Source: Gemmatimonadaceae bacterium
GTDB lineage: Bacteria; Gemmatimonadota; Gemmatimonadetes; Gemmatimonadales; Gemmatimonadaceae
Assembly: GCA_013361935.1 (NCBI GenBank)
Contig: JABFXC010000042.1
Span: 1-37,357 of the forward strand
Direction: 5' to 3'
DNA length: 37,357 nucleotides
Shown here: positions 1 through 10,682 of the stretch, piece by piece
How positions within the stretch are numbered: the stretch's first letter is position 1
How the letters are laid out: each line of letters starts with the position of its first letter
Made by a program: the position numbers and the translations under genes
Notes under the pieces: model-generated
Databases searched by the model: none
What the model saw: only the letters and a program-made list of their open reading frames with translations
Told to the model about the DNA's origin: nothing

Positions 1-732
1 GCGAGCATCGCTCTGGCGATGCTCGCGGCGTGCGCCGCGGGCGCGGCGTGGGCGGCGCCGGCCGCGCTGCTCCGCCGTCGCGGAGTGCTCGAGGTGATCA
101 GCACGATCATGTTGAACTTCGTCGCGCTCAACCTCGTCGGATATCTGGTGCGTGGCCCGTTGCAGGAGCCGACGCACGCCTATCCGCAGAGCGTGACCAT
201 ACCGGAGGCGGCTCGCCTTCCGCGCGTGCCGGGGACGCGTCTCCACCTCGGAGTGGCGATCGCCGTCGCCGCGGCGGTACTGCTCTGGATGGTGATGCGG
301 CGCAGCGCGTGGGGGTTTCGCGTGCGCGCGACGGGAGCGAATCCCGGAGCGGCGGCGAGCGCGGGGCTCATCGACGTGGAGCGGACGGCGCTCGGAGCGT
401 TTCTCGTGAGCGGAGCGCTCGCCGGGCTCGCCGGGGGCATCGAGGCGACCGGGGTGACGTACGCGCTCTACGAGGGCATCTCGCCCGGCTACGGCTACAC
501 GGCGATCGCGGTCGCCCTGCTGGCGCGCCTCGACCCGCTGCTCGTCGTGCCGAGCGCGATGCTGTTCGGCGGGCTGGAAGCCGGAGCGACGGCGATGCAG
601 CGCGACGCCGCGGTGCCCGCGGCCTTCGTCACGGTGGTCGAAGGATCGCTCGTGCTGCTCGTGCTGCTCCTGCCCGCGGTGTCCGAGCGGCTGGCGCGTC
701 CGCGTGCTCGACGCGAGGCCGCGGCGTCGTGA
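1..732 (+). CDS. ABC transporter permease, nucleoside/simple-sugar type (5' end cut off)
   Basis: The reading frame is open from the first base of the window, so the N-terminus is missing. The visible part is a hydrophobic, multi-helix protein with the family stretch STIMLNFVALNLVGYLV near its start and a late segment rich in Gly and Ala (GALAGLAGGIEATG). This matches BPD_transp_2 permeases of the YufP type, which form one half of the membrane channel of BMP-family nucleoside or sugar importers. The stop codon overlaps the GTG start of the next permease by 4 bp (GTGA), so the two are translationally coupled and probably form a heterodimer. The ATPase and binding protein presumably lie to the left of the window. 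The substrate cannot be determined from sequence alone. Confidence 0.85.
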   Translation, partial: ASIALAMLAACAAGAAWAAPAALLRRRGVLEVISTIMLNFVALNLVGYLVRGPLQEPTHAYPQSVTIPEAARLPRVPGTRLHLGVAIAVAAAVLLWMVMRRSAWGFRVRATGANPGAAASAGLIDVERTALGAFLVSGALAGLAGGIEATGVTYALYEGISPGYGYTAIAVALLARLDPLLVVPSAMLFGGLEAGATAMQRDAAVPAAFVTVVEGSLVLLVLLLPAVSERLARPRARREAAAS

Positions 733-1640
733 GCACGGGGGTCGAGTTCCTGGGCGCGACGGTTCGAACCGCGACGCCGCTGCTGCTCGCCGCGACGGGC
801 GAGCTCCTGGTCGAGCGCTCGGGAATAATCTACGTGGGACTCGAGGGGAGCATCCTCGCCGGCGCGCTCGCGGCGGCTGCCGGCGCCCTGGCCTGGGGGA
901 CTCCAGCCGGGATCGCGGTGGCGCTCCTCGCTGGCGCGGCGACCGCGGCGCTGTTCGCGCTCTTCGTCGTGCGCTGGAAGACGGAGCAGATCGTCACGGG
1001 AACGGCGATCACCCTGCTCGCGACGGGGGGCACCGCGGCGCTCTATCACGGGCTGTTCGGTCCGGAGGGCGCGGGCCTGCGCATCCCCGTACTCGGTCCC
1101 GTCGCGATCCCCGGGCTGGCGGCGATCCCGGTGCTCGGCGCGCCGCTGTTCGCCCAGAGCGTCTTCACCTACGCCGCGGTGCTCGCGTTAGGCATCGTCT
1201 GGTGGGGAATGGCGCGCACGCACCTCGGGCTGGCACTGCGGGCGTGCGGGGAGCGCCCCGCGGCCGCGCGCGCGGCGGGCGTGTCGACGGGATGGCTGCG
1301 CGGCGGAGCGGCGATCGCGGCCGGCGCCTTCGCCGGGGCGGCGGGGGCGTCGCTCGTGCTCGTCCAATCGGGCACCTTCGCCGAGGGGATGTCGGCGGGG
1401 CGCGGATTCATCGCGATCGCGATCGTCGCGCTGGGGCGCTGGCGTCCCGGTGGCGTGCTCGTCGCGGCGATCGCGTTCGGCGGCGCGAGCGCACTGCAGT
1501 ATCTCTTCCAGGCGCGCGGGTGGACGCTCCCCTACCAGGCGTTCCTCGCGCTCCCCTATCTCGCCACCCTCGTCGCGCTCGCGACGGCGAGGGCACGGGG
1601 GGCGGCGCCGGCGGCGCTCGGCCAGGCCGTCACCGACTGA
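729..1640 (+). CDS. ABC transporter permease, nucleoside/simple-sugar type (second subunit)
   Basis: This 303-residue protein starts at GTG 729, overlapping the previous stop by 4 bp. It carries the YufQ-like N-terminal signature around residues 8-45 (ATPLLLAATGELLVERSG, followed by NxGLEG-like VGLEGS). It also has repeated Gly/Ala-rich membrane helices and a late GRGFIAIAIVALG motif typical of BPD_transp_2 permeases. It is the partner channel subunit of the preceding permease in an importer of nucleosides or related compounds. An upstream start would run through the other permease gene out of frame and is rejected. A copy of the octamer CGTTAGGC lies inside the gene at 1186, read as Leu-Gly with a rare TTA codon. 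Confidence 0.87.
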   Translation: MSTGVEFLGATVRTATPLLLAATGELLVERSGIIYVGLEGSILAGALAAAAGALAWGTPAGIAVALLAGAATAALFALFVVRWKTEQIVTGTAITLLATGGTAALYHGLFGPEGAGLRIPVLGPVAIPGLAAIPVLGAPLFAQSVFTYAAVLALGIVWWGMARTHLGLALRACGERPAAARAAGVSTGWLRGGAAIAAGAFAGAAGASLVLVQSGTFAEGMSAGRGFIAIAIVALGRWRPGGVLVAAIAFGGASALQYLFQARGWTLPYQAFLALPYLATLVALATARARGAAPAALGQAVTD

Positions 1641-1667
1641 GGCGGACCGCCTAACGGCGAGGGCGCG

Positions 1668-2660
1668 TCAGCCGCAGCCGGCCGCCGCGCTCACCCAGCG
1701 GACCCGCCACTGGCCGGGGCCGGTCCGCTCGAGCAGGAGGTAGGCGGTGCCGTCGCTGACGTAGCGCGCGACGAGGAGGCTCGGACGCCGGGCCGGACCG
1801 ATCGCCACCGCGGCCAGGACGTCGTGCGTCTCCACACTCCCTTCGTGCCCCGACGCCCGCTCGACGAACGCCGGCCGCCACGGTGAGTCGGCGCGCCCGC
1901 TGTCGCGCTCGGCCACGACGAGAATCTGCTCCTCGCGCGGATTCGCCTCCTGGTTGATCCGGCGGGAAACGTCGGCGACGAGGGCGTCGACGCCGGGCAC
2001 CGGATGGAAGCGGCGCACCGTGCGCACGAAATAAGGCAGCCCGCGGAAGGCGCGCGCGGTATCCTCGGGAAGACCGCTCGCCAGTCGCGCGACCTCGCCG
2101 GCGAGGCGCGCGGAATCCGCCCGGGACAGGCGCTCGATGGAGTCGAGCGGGATCGCCTGCGCGCGGCCGCTCACCAGGCCGACGTTCCACGTCCCGGTAA
2201 CGCCCTGGCCCTCCCCGCGCAGCCGCACGGCGGGCCATCCGTCGCATTCGTCGGCGGTGCTGTCGGAGCGCTCCGTGCTGTCCTCTCCGGCGACGATGGC
2301 CGTTCCCGTCTCGCCGTGTCGTGAATAGAGCGTGACGCGCGTGCCACGCACGGGCGCGAGATCGGTCAGCGTCGAGTCGCCGAAGGTGCTGTCGGTGACT
2401 TCCGGAAACACGACCTGCGCGACATCGGGGATGTCGCTCGCCACGAGGAGCACGGCGCCCGCATCCGGGCTCCATCCCGAGTTGAGCGCGGCCTGCTCGC
2501 CGCTGTCCGCGCCCGCCGCCCCGGCGCTCGTCGCCGAATCGGATGCCCGGGTGGTGGAGGAACGCTCGCAGCCGACGACGAGCGCGAGCACCAGCACGAA
2601 CGCGTGCCGCGGGCGCCGGAGGACGGGCGCGGGGGCATCGTGACGCAGCGAGGAACGCAT
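1668..2660 (-). CDS. Hypothetical lipoprotein
   Basis: The 330-residue product has a basic N-terminus, a hydrophobic stretch (AFVLVLALVVGC, residues about 20-31) and a Cys that fits a lipobox, so it is probably exported and lipid-anchored. The rest is acidic and Ser/Asp/Ala-rich, without a domain I recognise. The C-terminal part looks like a small globular fold ending in Trp-rich strands (GQWRVRWVS). A promoter-like pair, TTGACG at 2690-2695 and GATTAT at 2666-2671 (18 bp spacing, minus strand), ends only 5 nt before the ATG, which suggests a leaderless mRNA. The gene converges with the permease pair; only 27 bp separate the stops, and they contain a CGTTAGGC octamer. Function is unknown. Confidence 0.75.
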   Translation of the reverse strand: MRSSLRHDAPAPVLRRPRHAFVLVLALVVGCERSSTTRASDSATSAGAAGADSGEQAALNSGWSPDAGAVLLVASDIPDVAQVVFPEVTDSTFGDSTLTDLAPVRGTRVTLYSRHGETGTAIVAGEDSTERSDSTADECDGWPAVRLRGEGQGVTGTWNVGLVSGRAQAIPLDSIERLSRADSARLAGEVARLASGLPEDTARAFRGLPYFVRTVRRFHPVPGVDALVADVSRRINQEANPREEQILVVAERDSGRADSPWRPAFVERASGHEGSVETHDVLAAVAIGPARRPSLLVARYVSDGTAYLLLERTGPGQWRVRWVSAAAGCG

Positions 2661-2665
2661 CGGTC

Positions 2666-2695
2666 ATAATCTGCACGCCTCGGCAGGTGCGTCAA
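2666..2695 (-). promoter_or_regulatory. Putative sigma70-type promoter of the lipoprotein gene
   Basis: On the minus strand TTGACG (2690-2695) is followed after 18 bp by GATTAT (2666-2671). The ATG at 2660 begins 5 nt after the -10 element, so the transcript would start at or next to the start codon. Confidence 0.5.
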
Positions 2696-2785
2696 CGGCG
2701 ATCGGTGCTTTTGCTGCTACGTCAGGCGACGTATCGCACCCCTGGTCCGGGACGGGTAGACTCCGGGCGTACCCCCCAATCATCA

Positions 2786-4234
2786 ATGGCACACGCGACT
2801 CACGTCATTCCGACCACCGCCCCCGACGGCGAGGTCGTCGTCGAACGGGCGGCCCCGGCGCGCGAGCGCTTCAGCTGGGCGCTCTACGACTTCGCGAACA
2901 CCATCTTCTCGATGAACGTCGCGACGTTGTATTTCGCCGTCTGGCTGGTGTCCGACCTGCACGTCAGGAACACCGCGATGGCGATCGGCAACGGCGTCTC
3001 GTCGCTGCTCGTCGCGCTTTCGATCCCGGTGTTCGGCGCGATCTCCGACGCCACCCGCCGGCGCAAGCCGTGGGTGGTGTGGTTCACCGCGCTCGCCTGC
3101 CTGGCGACGATCGCGATCGGCGTGATCGGCCAGACGATGGTGCCCGTGACGGGAGACGAGACCATCGGCGCCGCGGCGCTCCCCGCCGGCTGGCAGCTGC
3201 CGATGCCGGCGCTCGTCGCGGTGATCGCCGCATTCATCGTCGCGAACTACGCCTACCAGGGGGCGCTCCCATTCTACAACGCGATGCTGCCGGAGCTCGC
3301 GCCCCTGCGCGAGCAGGGGCGGCTCTCGGGGATCGGCACCGCGCTCGGCTACGTCGGCTCCATCGCCGGCGTCGCCCTCGTGTCGGCGTTCTTCAACGGA
3401 TCGGTGGCCGGCGCGCTGGCGCTGCCCCCCGCGACATTGTCGACGCTGCGCACGATCGTTCCCTTCACGGCGCACGGTGGACGCGTCAGCACCTTCGTGC
3501 CGACGGCGCTGCTCTTCTTCGTCTTCACCATCCCGCTGATCCTCTGGTGCCGCGACCATCTCGCGGGCACCGTCCAGCGGACCCGCGTCCGCTGGCGCGA
3601 AGCCTTCGTCGACGTCGTGCGAACGGTGCGCGACGCGAAGCAGCACCCGGGCGCGCTGCGCTTCATCCTCGCCTCGTTCCTGTATCAGGATGCGATGGGG
3701 ACGATCATCAGCTACATGGCGCTGTATGCGGTCGTGGCGATGGGCTTCGCGAAGGGCTCCGAGGTGAAGCTCTTCCTGATCCTCACCGTGCCGGCGGTGA
3801 TCGGGAGCTACCTGTGCGGAATCATCACCGACCGCATCGGCCCGAAGAAGACGCTGATGGGCGTGATCGCCGCGTGGGTGGTGCTGCTCGCGGCGATGAT
3901 CCTCGCGCCCTCGCAGCAGGCCTTCTGGGTGGTCGGCTTCCTGATCGGCCTGATCTACGGCGGCGTGAGCACGGCCGAGCGTCCGCTGCTGCTCAGCCTC
4001 GTGCCCGACGTCGAGGCGGGGCGCTACTTCGGGCTGATGGTGCTCTCGGCGCGCGCCGCGGCGGTGCTCGGACCGTTCGTCTGGGCGTTCGCGGTCGACG
4101 GGCTGACGCCGTCGTTCGGGACCGGGATCGCCTACCGGGCCGCGGTGGGGACGGTCGCGATCGCGATGCTGGTCGCGCTGGTGATCCTGCGAAAGGTACC
4201 GGACACCTTCGCCCAGCGCACGCGGAGAGCCTGA
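2786..4234 (+). CDS. MFS transporter, ATG22/UMF1-like
   Basis: This is a 482-residue polytopic membrane protein with about 12 hydrophobic segments. The start MAHATHVIP at ATG 2786 is chosen because everything upstream is low-complexity and the conserved family opening WALYDFANTIFSMNVATLYF follows at residues about 32-51. That opening is the hallmark of the UMF1/ATG22-like branch of the major facilitator superfamily. A second MFS signature is DATRRRKPWV (residues about 91-100), the cytoplasmic loop between helices 2 and 3. Family members export or import small metabolites; the substrate here is unknown. The stop overlaps the next gene's ATG by one base (TGATG), so the acyltransferase is translationally coupled. 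A possible -10 TAGACT lies at 2757-2762 without a good -35. Confidence 0.85.
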   Translation: MAHATHVIPTTAPDGEVVVERAAPARERFSWALYDFANTIFSMNVATLYFAVWLVSDLHVRNTAMAIGNGVSSLLVALSIPVFGAISDATRRRKPWVVWFTALACLATIAIGVIGQTMVPVTGDETIGAAALPAGWQLPMPALVAVIAAFIVANYAYQGALPFYNAMLPELAPLREQGRLSGIGTALGYVGSIAGVALVSAFFNGSVAGALALPPATLSTLRTIVPFTAHGGRVSTFVPTALLFFVFTIPLILWCRDHLAGTVQRTRVRWREAFVDVVRTVRDAKQHPGALRFILASFLYQDAMGTIISYMALYAVVAMGFAKGSEVKLFLILTVPAVIGSYLCGIITDRIGPKKTLMGVIAAWVVLLAAMILAPSQQAFWVVGFLIGLIYGGVSTAERPLLLSLVPDVEAGRYFGLMVLSARAAAVLGPFVWAFAVDGLTPSFGTGIAYRAAVGTVAIAMLVALVILRKVPDTFAQRTRRA

Positions 4235-5637
4235 TGCTGTATCCGATGATGCGCGCGCTGGCGAAGATCGCGCTGCGCTGGTACTACAGCGACATCGAGA
4301 TCGTCGGCGTCGAGCGGGTGCCGCTCGACGTGCCGCTGCTCGTCGTCGCCAACCATCCGAACGCGATGGTGGATCCGATGCTCGTGGCGACGACGCTTCC
4401 GCGGCGCGTGACGTTCACGGGAAAGGCGACGCTGTTCGAGAACCCGCTGTTCCGCGTCGTGCTCGGCACGCTGGGGATGGTTCCATTGCGGCGTGCGAGC
4501 GACGAACGTGCCCGACGCGGCGCCGGCGGAGCGCCCGATCCCACACGCAATGTGGACGCGTTCAAGGCGGTCGTGAGCGCGCTCGCGGCGCGACGCGCCG
4601 TGCTGATCTTCCCGGAAGGGAAGAGCCATGACGAGCCGGCGATGGCGCCGCTGAAGACCGGCACGGCACGCATGGCGCTGCAGGCTCGCGCGGAGGGTGT
4701 CCGCGACATCGCGATCCTTCCCGTGGGATTCGTCTTCGAGGACAAGGCGCGCCCGCGCACGCGGATCCTCGTGGAGGTGGGCGATCCGCTGCGCGTCGAC
4801 GAATGGTCGGCGGGCCAGGCGCACGGGGCCGACGCGCTCACCGCCGAGGTCGACCGGCGACTCCGGGCGCTGACGATGAACTTCGAGTCGGCCGCCGCCG
4901 CGGCGGACGTCGAGCTGGTGGCGGCGCCGCTCGCCGCCGAGGGAAGCGGACCGTTAGGCCTCGGTGCCCGCTACGCCGATCTCGTCTCGCTCGCCCGGCG
5001 GGTGGACGCGGCCCGGCGCGCGCTGGCCGGCGTCGAGCCGCGGGACGCGGAGCTCGCGGCGCGGGCGCGCGCGCTGCAGGACGACCTGCGCCGGCTCGGC
5101 GCGATCGCGACACGCGGCGGGATCGAGCTCCGCGACTCGACGATCGACACGAGCCTTGGCTCGGGCGCGATGTTCGCGCTGCGCGAAGGTGCGTTGGCGC
5201 TCGGCGCTCTTCCCGTCGCGTTGCTCGGACGGTTGCTGCACTGGCCGGCGGTGACCATCGCGCGAACGGTGGCCCGTCGGACGAGCAGCTCGGGCTCGGA
5301 TCCGGCCATGCAGACGATGCTCGTCGGCACGCCGCTCGTGCTCGTCACCTGGGTCGCGGTCGCCGCGATCGCGTGGCGCTTCGCCGGACCGCTCGCCGCG
5401 GTCGCCGCGCTGATCGTCCTCCCCGCTCTCGCGCTCGCGGACGTGGCGATGCGCGACCGCGCGGCCCGAGCCCGCGCACGGGCGCGGGCCTATCTCAGGC
5501 TGCGCCGCGATCGCGCGCTGCAGCATCAGCTGCTCGCCGCGCTCTCCGTGGCGCGCAACGATGCCGCGCGGCTCGAGGAAGATCTGCGCGCGGCCACATC
5601 CGGACGGCACGACGCCGGAGGCGCGGTGCCGGCCTGA
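4234..5637 (+). CDS. PlsC-family acyltransferase with extra C-terminal membrane domain
   Basis: The 467-residue protein has an N-terminal lysophospholipid acyltransferase domain. Motif I is NHPNAMVDP (residues about 37-45), with five rather than four residues between the catalytic His and Asp. Motif III is FPEGKSHDEP (about 128-137), followed by LKTGTARMAL. The HX5D spacing is known from the Gpt2/Sct1-like and related bacterial branch. It should transfer an acyl group to a glycerol-3-phosphate or lysophospholipid type acceptor at the inner membrane. The C-terminal half is Ala/Arg-rich, partly coiled-coil-like, and contains hydrophobic segments around residues 325-410, so it is longer than a typical PlsC (about 240 aa). 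It is coupled to the MFS transporter upstream. Confidence 0.82.
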   Translation: MLYPMMRALAKIALRWYYSDIEIVGVERVPLDVPLLVVANHPNAMVDPMLVATTLPRRVTFTGKATLFENPLFRVVLGTLGMVPLRRASDERARRGAGGAPDPTRNVDAFKAVVSALAARRAVLIFPEGKSHDEPAMAPLKTGTARMALQARAEGVRDIAILPVGFVFEDKARPRTRILVEVGDPLRVDEWSAGQAHGADALTAEVDRRLRALTMNFESAAAAADVELVAAPLAAEGSGPLGLGARYADLVSLARRVDAARRALAGVEPRDAELAARARALQDDLRRLGAIATRGGIELRDSTIDTSLGSGAMFALREGALALGALPVALLGRLLHWPAVTIARTVARRTSSSGSDPAMQTMLVGTPLVLVTWVAVAAIAWRFAGPLAAVAALIVLPALALADVAMRDRAARARARARAYLRLRRDRALQHQLLAALSVARNDAARLEEDLRAATSGRHDAGGAVPA

Positions 5638-5643
5638 CGCTGG

Positions 5644-5958
5644 CTACCGCGCCGCGATCGCCGGGCGCGGCGGGAGAAAGGGTCCGACGAGGTCCCAGTG
5701 CCACGCGTCGCGCCGGACGCCGGTGCGCGGGTCCTTGAGCGGCTTGAACTGGAGCCGCTCGGCGGCGATCCCGACCGCGCGCCCGTAGGCCAGCAGGAGC
5801 TCGCGATCGGTGGAGACCAGGTGCGCCATCGGGCGTCCCTTCCAGACGTGCCGATGGAGCCAGAGCCCGCCGTCCATCGCGTGGATCATCCCCTCGCGCC
5901 GATCGGTGAACTCGCGATAGCGGGGGACAGAGTGGGGAGCGCGCGCGGGATCGGTCAC
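5644..5958 (-). CDS. Small DUF4031-like protein
   Basis: This 104-residue soluble protein has the pattern MAHLVSTDRELLLAYGRAVG at residues about 44-63, followed by AWHWDLVG near residues 85-92. The order 'HL-shortly followed by an ELxxxAxxxG helix, then a (H/W)(Y/W)DL strand' resembles the DUF4031 family, whose function is unknown; this assignment is from memory of the family pattern only. It converges with the acyltransferase, with 6 bp between stops. It lies 16 bp downstream of the pilin-like gene on the same strand, so the two may share a transcript. Confidence 0.6.
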   Translation of the reverse strand: MTDPARAPHSVPRYREFTDRREGMIHAMDGGLWLHRHVWKGRPMAHLVSTDRELLLAYGRAVGIAAERLQFKPLKDPRTGVRRDAWHWDLVGPFLPPRPAIAAR

Positions 5959-5974
5959 CGCCGCGTGCTCCGCG

Positions 5975-6355
5975 CTACTGGCAGGTGATGAGGCCTTCGC
6001 TCGTCGCCGGCGCGAGCGGTGCCGCGCCGGCGTAGAAGAGGGAGCAACGGAGCGGCCACGCCTGCGGATGCGTCACGCTCGCGGACCAGCCCGCGGTGTT
6101 CGCTTCGGGAAGCGTGATCACCACCCCCGGCGACGGCCTGAAGTTCAGCGAGTCGAGCGCGGAGGTGTAATGGTTGTTCGTGTAGAAGTACGACTCTTCC
6201 GCCGTCGCGAGATTGCGCAGATCGGTGCGCAATGCCGCGGCGTTCGCCTTCCCCTTGGTGTTCTTGAACCTCGGGATCGCCATCGCCGCGAGGATCCCGA
6301 TGACGACAACGACCACCAGCATCTCGACGAGCGTGAATGCGGCTCTGCGTCGCAT
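5975..6355 (-). CDS. Type IV pilin / type II secretion pseudopilin-like protein
   Basis: The 126-residue product begins MRRRAAFTLVEMLVVVVVIG, a class III prepilin leader: a short basic peptide, then FTLVEM with Glu at mature position 5, then a hydrophobic helix and AIPRFKN. The residue before the mature Phe is Ala instead of the usual Gly. The C-terminal part ends in a Cys pair (RCSLFY and LITCQ) compatible with a disulfide loop as in major pilins. It would be processed by a prepilin peptidase and assembled into a pilus or pseudopilus. No other pilus gene is nearby. The 117-bp gap upstream to polA contains two inverted repeats (see separate entry). Confidence 0.85.
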   Translation of the reverse strand: MRRRAAFTLVEMLVVVVVIGILAAMAIPRFKNTKGKANAAALRTDLRNLATAEESYFYTNNHYTSALDSLNFRPSPGVVITLPEANTAGWSASVTHPQAWPLRCSLFYAGAAPLAPATSEGLITCQ

Positions 6356-6472
6356 TGGAATCCGGCGTGGGGGACGGCACGATGTGGGCGCCGCCTGCGG
6401 CGCCGGTTACACCATCGTAAGAAAAAGACGCCCCGATGGTGCCGATGTCACAATCCCAGCCCGTGACGGCCA
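6356..6472. promoter_or_regulatory. polA-pilin intergenic region with two inverted repeats
   Basis: The gap lies between the end of polA and the start of the pilin gene, both on the minus strand. It contains a GC-rich hairpin of GGCGCCG/CGGCGCC type around 6388-6405 and an inverted repeat CACCATCG (6410-6417) / CGATGGTG (6434-6441). Its 16-nt loop holds an A-run (a T-run on the transcribed sense). These could be a polA terminator and pilin leader structures. No clear -35/-10 pair was seen. Confidence 0.3.
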
Positions 6473-9550
<3,078 letters not shown>

Positions 9551-9601
9551 GTGGTGAAAACAAACACCGCGAGCGGTGTGTGCCTAGGCGCCCCAGGCGG
9601 G

Positions 9602-9674
9602 TGCCAGGTGCCAGGCGTCAGGAACGGCGGTGACCGCGGTTGACGCAGTGCCTCACGCCTGGCCCCTGGCGGCA
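9602..9674. repeat. Intergenic palindromic repeat, copy A
   Basis: The left arm (9602-9622) and right arm (9651-9674) are imperfect inverted complements sharing the core GCCAGGCGT(C/G)AGG. The centre contains GGAACGGCGG and TGACGCAGTGCCT. The same arms and centre recur at 30305-30371 and 32177-32285, so this is one member of a dispersed family. It sits between the cspA terminator and the polA start. It might act as a terminator hairpin, a REP-like element or a defective MITE. Confidence 0.7.
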
Positions 9675-9679
9675 CTTCA

Positions 9680-9714
9680 TAAAAGCACGACCGCCTGCCG
9701 GGGTCGGCAGGCGG
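9680..9714 (-). terminator. Rho-independent terminator of the cold-shock gene
   Basis: A perfect 10-bp GC stem (9705-9714 with 9691-9700, 4-nt loop) lies 36 bp downstream of the cold-shock stop codon. On the minus strand it is followed 5 nt later by a CTTTTAT tract (9679-9685). Confidence 0.65.
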
Positions 9715-9749
9715 AGGCGGGATCGCAGGGCCGGGAAGCCGGCGCGAGC

Positions 9750-9950
9750 TCAGAGCCGCTGAACGTTCGCGGCGTGAAGCCCCTTGTCGCCGGACTTGAT
9801 CTCGAATTCGACGAGCTGTCCTTCGGCGAGCGTCTTGAAACCGTCCATCGTGATCGCGGAGAAGTGGACGAAGACGTCCTCACCGCCGTCTTGCTCAATG
9901 AAGCCGTAGCCCTTGGCATCATTGAACCATTTCACTTTCCCTTTGGCCAT
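9750..9950 (-). CDS. Cold-shock protein, CspA family
   Basis: The 66-residue single-domain protein begins [20 protein letters not shown] and contains RNP1 KGYGFI and RNP2 VFVHFSAI, the nucleic-acid-binding aromatic surface of the cold-shock fold. The ATG at 9950 is chosen over an in-frame ATG at 9983 for two reasons: MAKGKVKWF is the family N-terminus, and a perfect AGGAGG lies 9 nt upstream (9960-9965, minus strand). It acts in the cytoplasm as an RNA chaperone or antiterminator. The gene has its own strong promoter and terminator, so it is monocistronic. Confidence 0.97.
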   Translation of the reverse strand: MAKGKVKWFNDAKGYGFIEQDGGEDVFVHFSAITMDGFKTLAEGQLVEFEIKSGDKGLHAANVQRL

Positions 9951-10002
9951 ACGAGGCTGCCTCCTGCGGGGTGAATCATGCACCGCTGCGACGACACGTG
10001 TG

Positions 10003-10020
10003 GCGCGCCGCCCGGCGCGC
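10003..10020 (-). promoter_or_regulatory. GC hairpin at the predicted 5' end of the cold-shock mRNA
   Basis: GCGCGCC (10003-10009) and GGCGCGC (10014-10020) form a 7-bp stem with a 4-nt loop. The promoter predicts a start near 10020, so the transcript would begin with this hairpin, followed by about 50 nt of leader to the AGGAGG. Confidence 0.45.
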
Positions 10021-10026
10021 GGGGCC

Positions 10027-10055
10027 TATATAGGAACACCTTGTATTTTTGTCAA
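10027..10055 (-). promoter_or_regulatory. Sigma70-type promoter of the cold-shock gene
   Basis: On the minus strand, consensus TTGACA (10050-10055) and TATATA (10027-10032) are separated by exactly 17 bp in a conspicuously AT-rich island. The predicted start is near 10020, about 70 nt before the ATG. The -35 overlaps the stop codon of the upstream membrane kinase-like gene. Confidence 0.85.
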
Positions 10056-10651
10056 TATCGCAGGGCCCGCCCCGCCACGACGGCCGCTCCCACCAGTGCC
10101 ACCAGGCGCGCGTTGTCGTCACGTGGCCAGGGAAGACGCTCGGCGACCGCGGCGACGACGGACGCACCGAGCGCGATCGCGAAGGGAAGGCTCGCCAGCA
10201 GCCACGCGCCGGCGAGGGTGGCGATCGCGCACGCGGCGCTCCCCTCGAGCGACTTCCCGTCGCGCGGCGAACGGTGCGCGCCGAAGCGCATCCCGACGAG
10301 CGCCGCCGCGGTGTCGCCGACCGCCGCCGCCCACGTCGCCGCGATCGCCGCGTCGCGCGGGAGCAGCGAGACCGCGGCGCACATCGACACGAGCAGCCAG
10401 GTCGCGCCGGTGAGCGCGCGCCGCTCGTGCGCGCGGAGCATCGCCGCGAACGAGCGCTCGAAGAGCCGTTCGACACCGGCCGACGCACGACGCGCCCACT
10501 CGACGAGGAGCGCGGTCGCCGCGAGCGCCACGAGGAGCACCACGGCGGTCCGCTGCGGAAAGCCGCTGGCGAGCGCGATGGGGACGGCGACGCTCGTCAG
10601 GTGGATCGCCTTTCGCGCCAGCTCGCGCCGCCACGAGCCGCCGCTCGTCAC
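10052..10651 (-). CDS. Dolichol/polyprenol-kinase-like integral membrane protein
   Basis: About 199 residues from GTG 10651, the best start I could find: no in-frame ATG lies near the family N-terminus RRELARKAIHL. The frame stays open further upstream into the neighbouring gene. Several hydrophobic helices follow. The conserved C-terminal region reads AAVGDTAAALVGMRFG and then GKSLEGSAAC, the signature of the dolichol kinase / CTP-dependent phytol kinase and related diacylglycerol kinase family. These enzymes phosphorylate membrane isoprenoid or lipid alcohols, often with CTP; the substrate here is unknown. The gene follows the GWxTD lipoprotein on the same strand with about 30 bp spacing, so the two are likely cotranscribed. 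Confidence 0.75.
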   Translation of the reverse strand: MTSGGSWRRELARKAIHLTSVAVPIALASGFPQRTAVVLLVALAATALLVEWARRASAGVERLFERSFAAMLRAHERRALTGATWLLVSMCAAVSLLPRDAAIAATWAAAVGDTAAALVGMRFGAHRSPRDGKSLEGSAACAIATLAGAWLLASLPFAIALGASVVAAVAERLPWPRDDNARLVALVGAAVVAGRALRY

Positions 10652-10682
10652 CTCGGCGCGCGGCCGCGGCGCCCGCCGCCGC

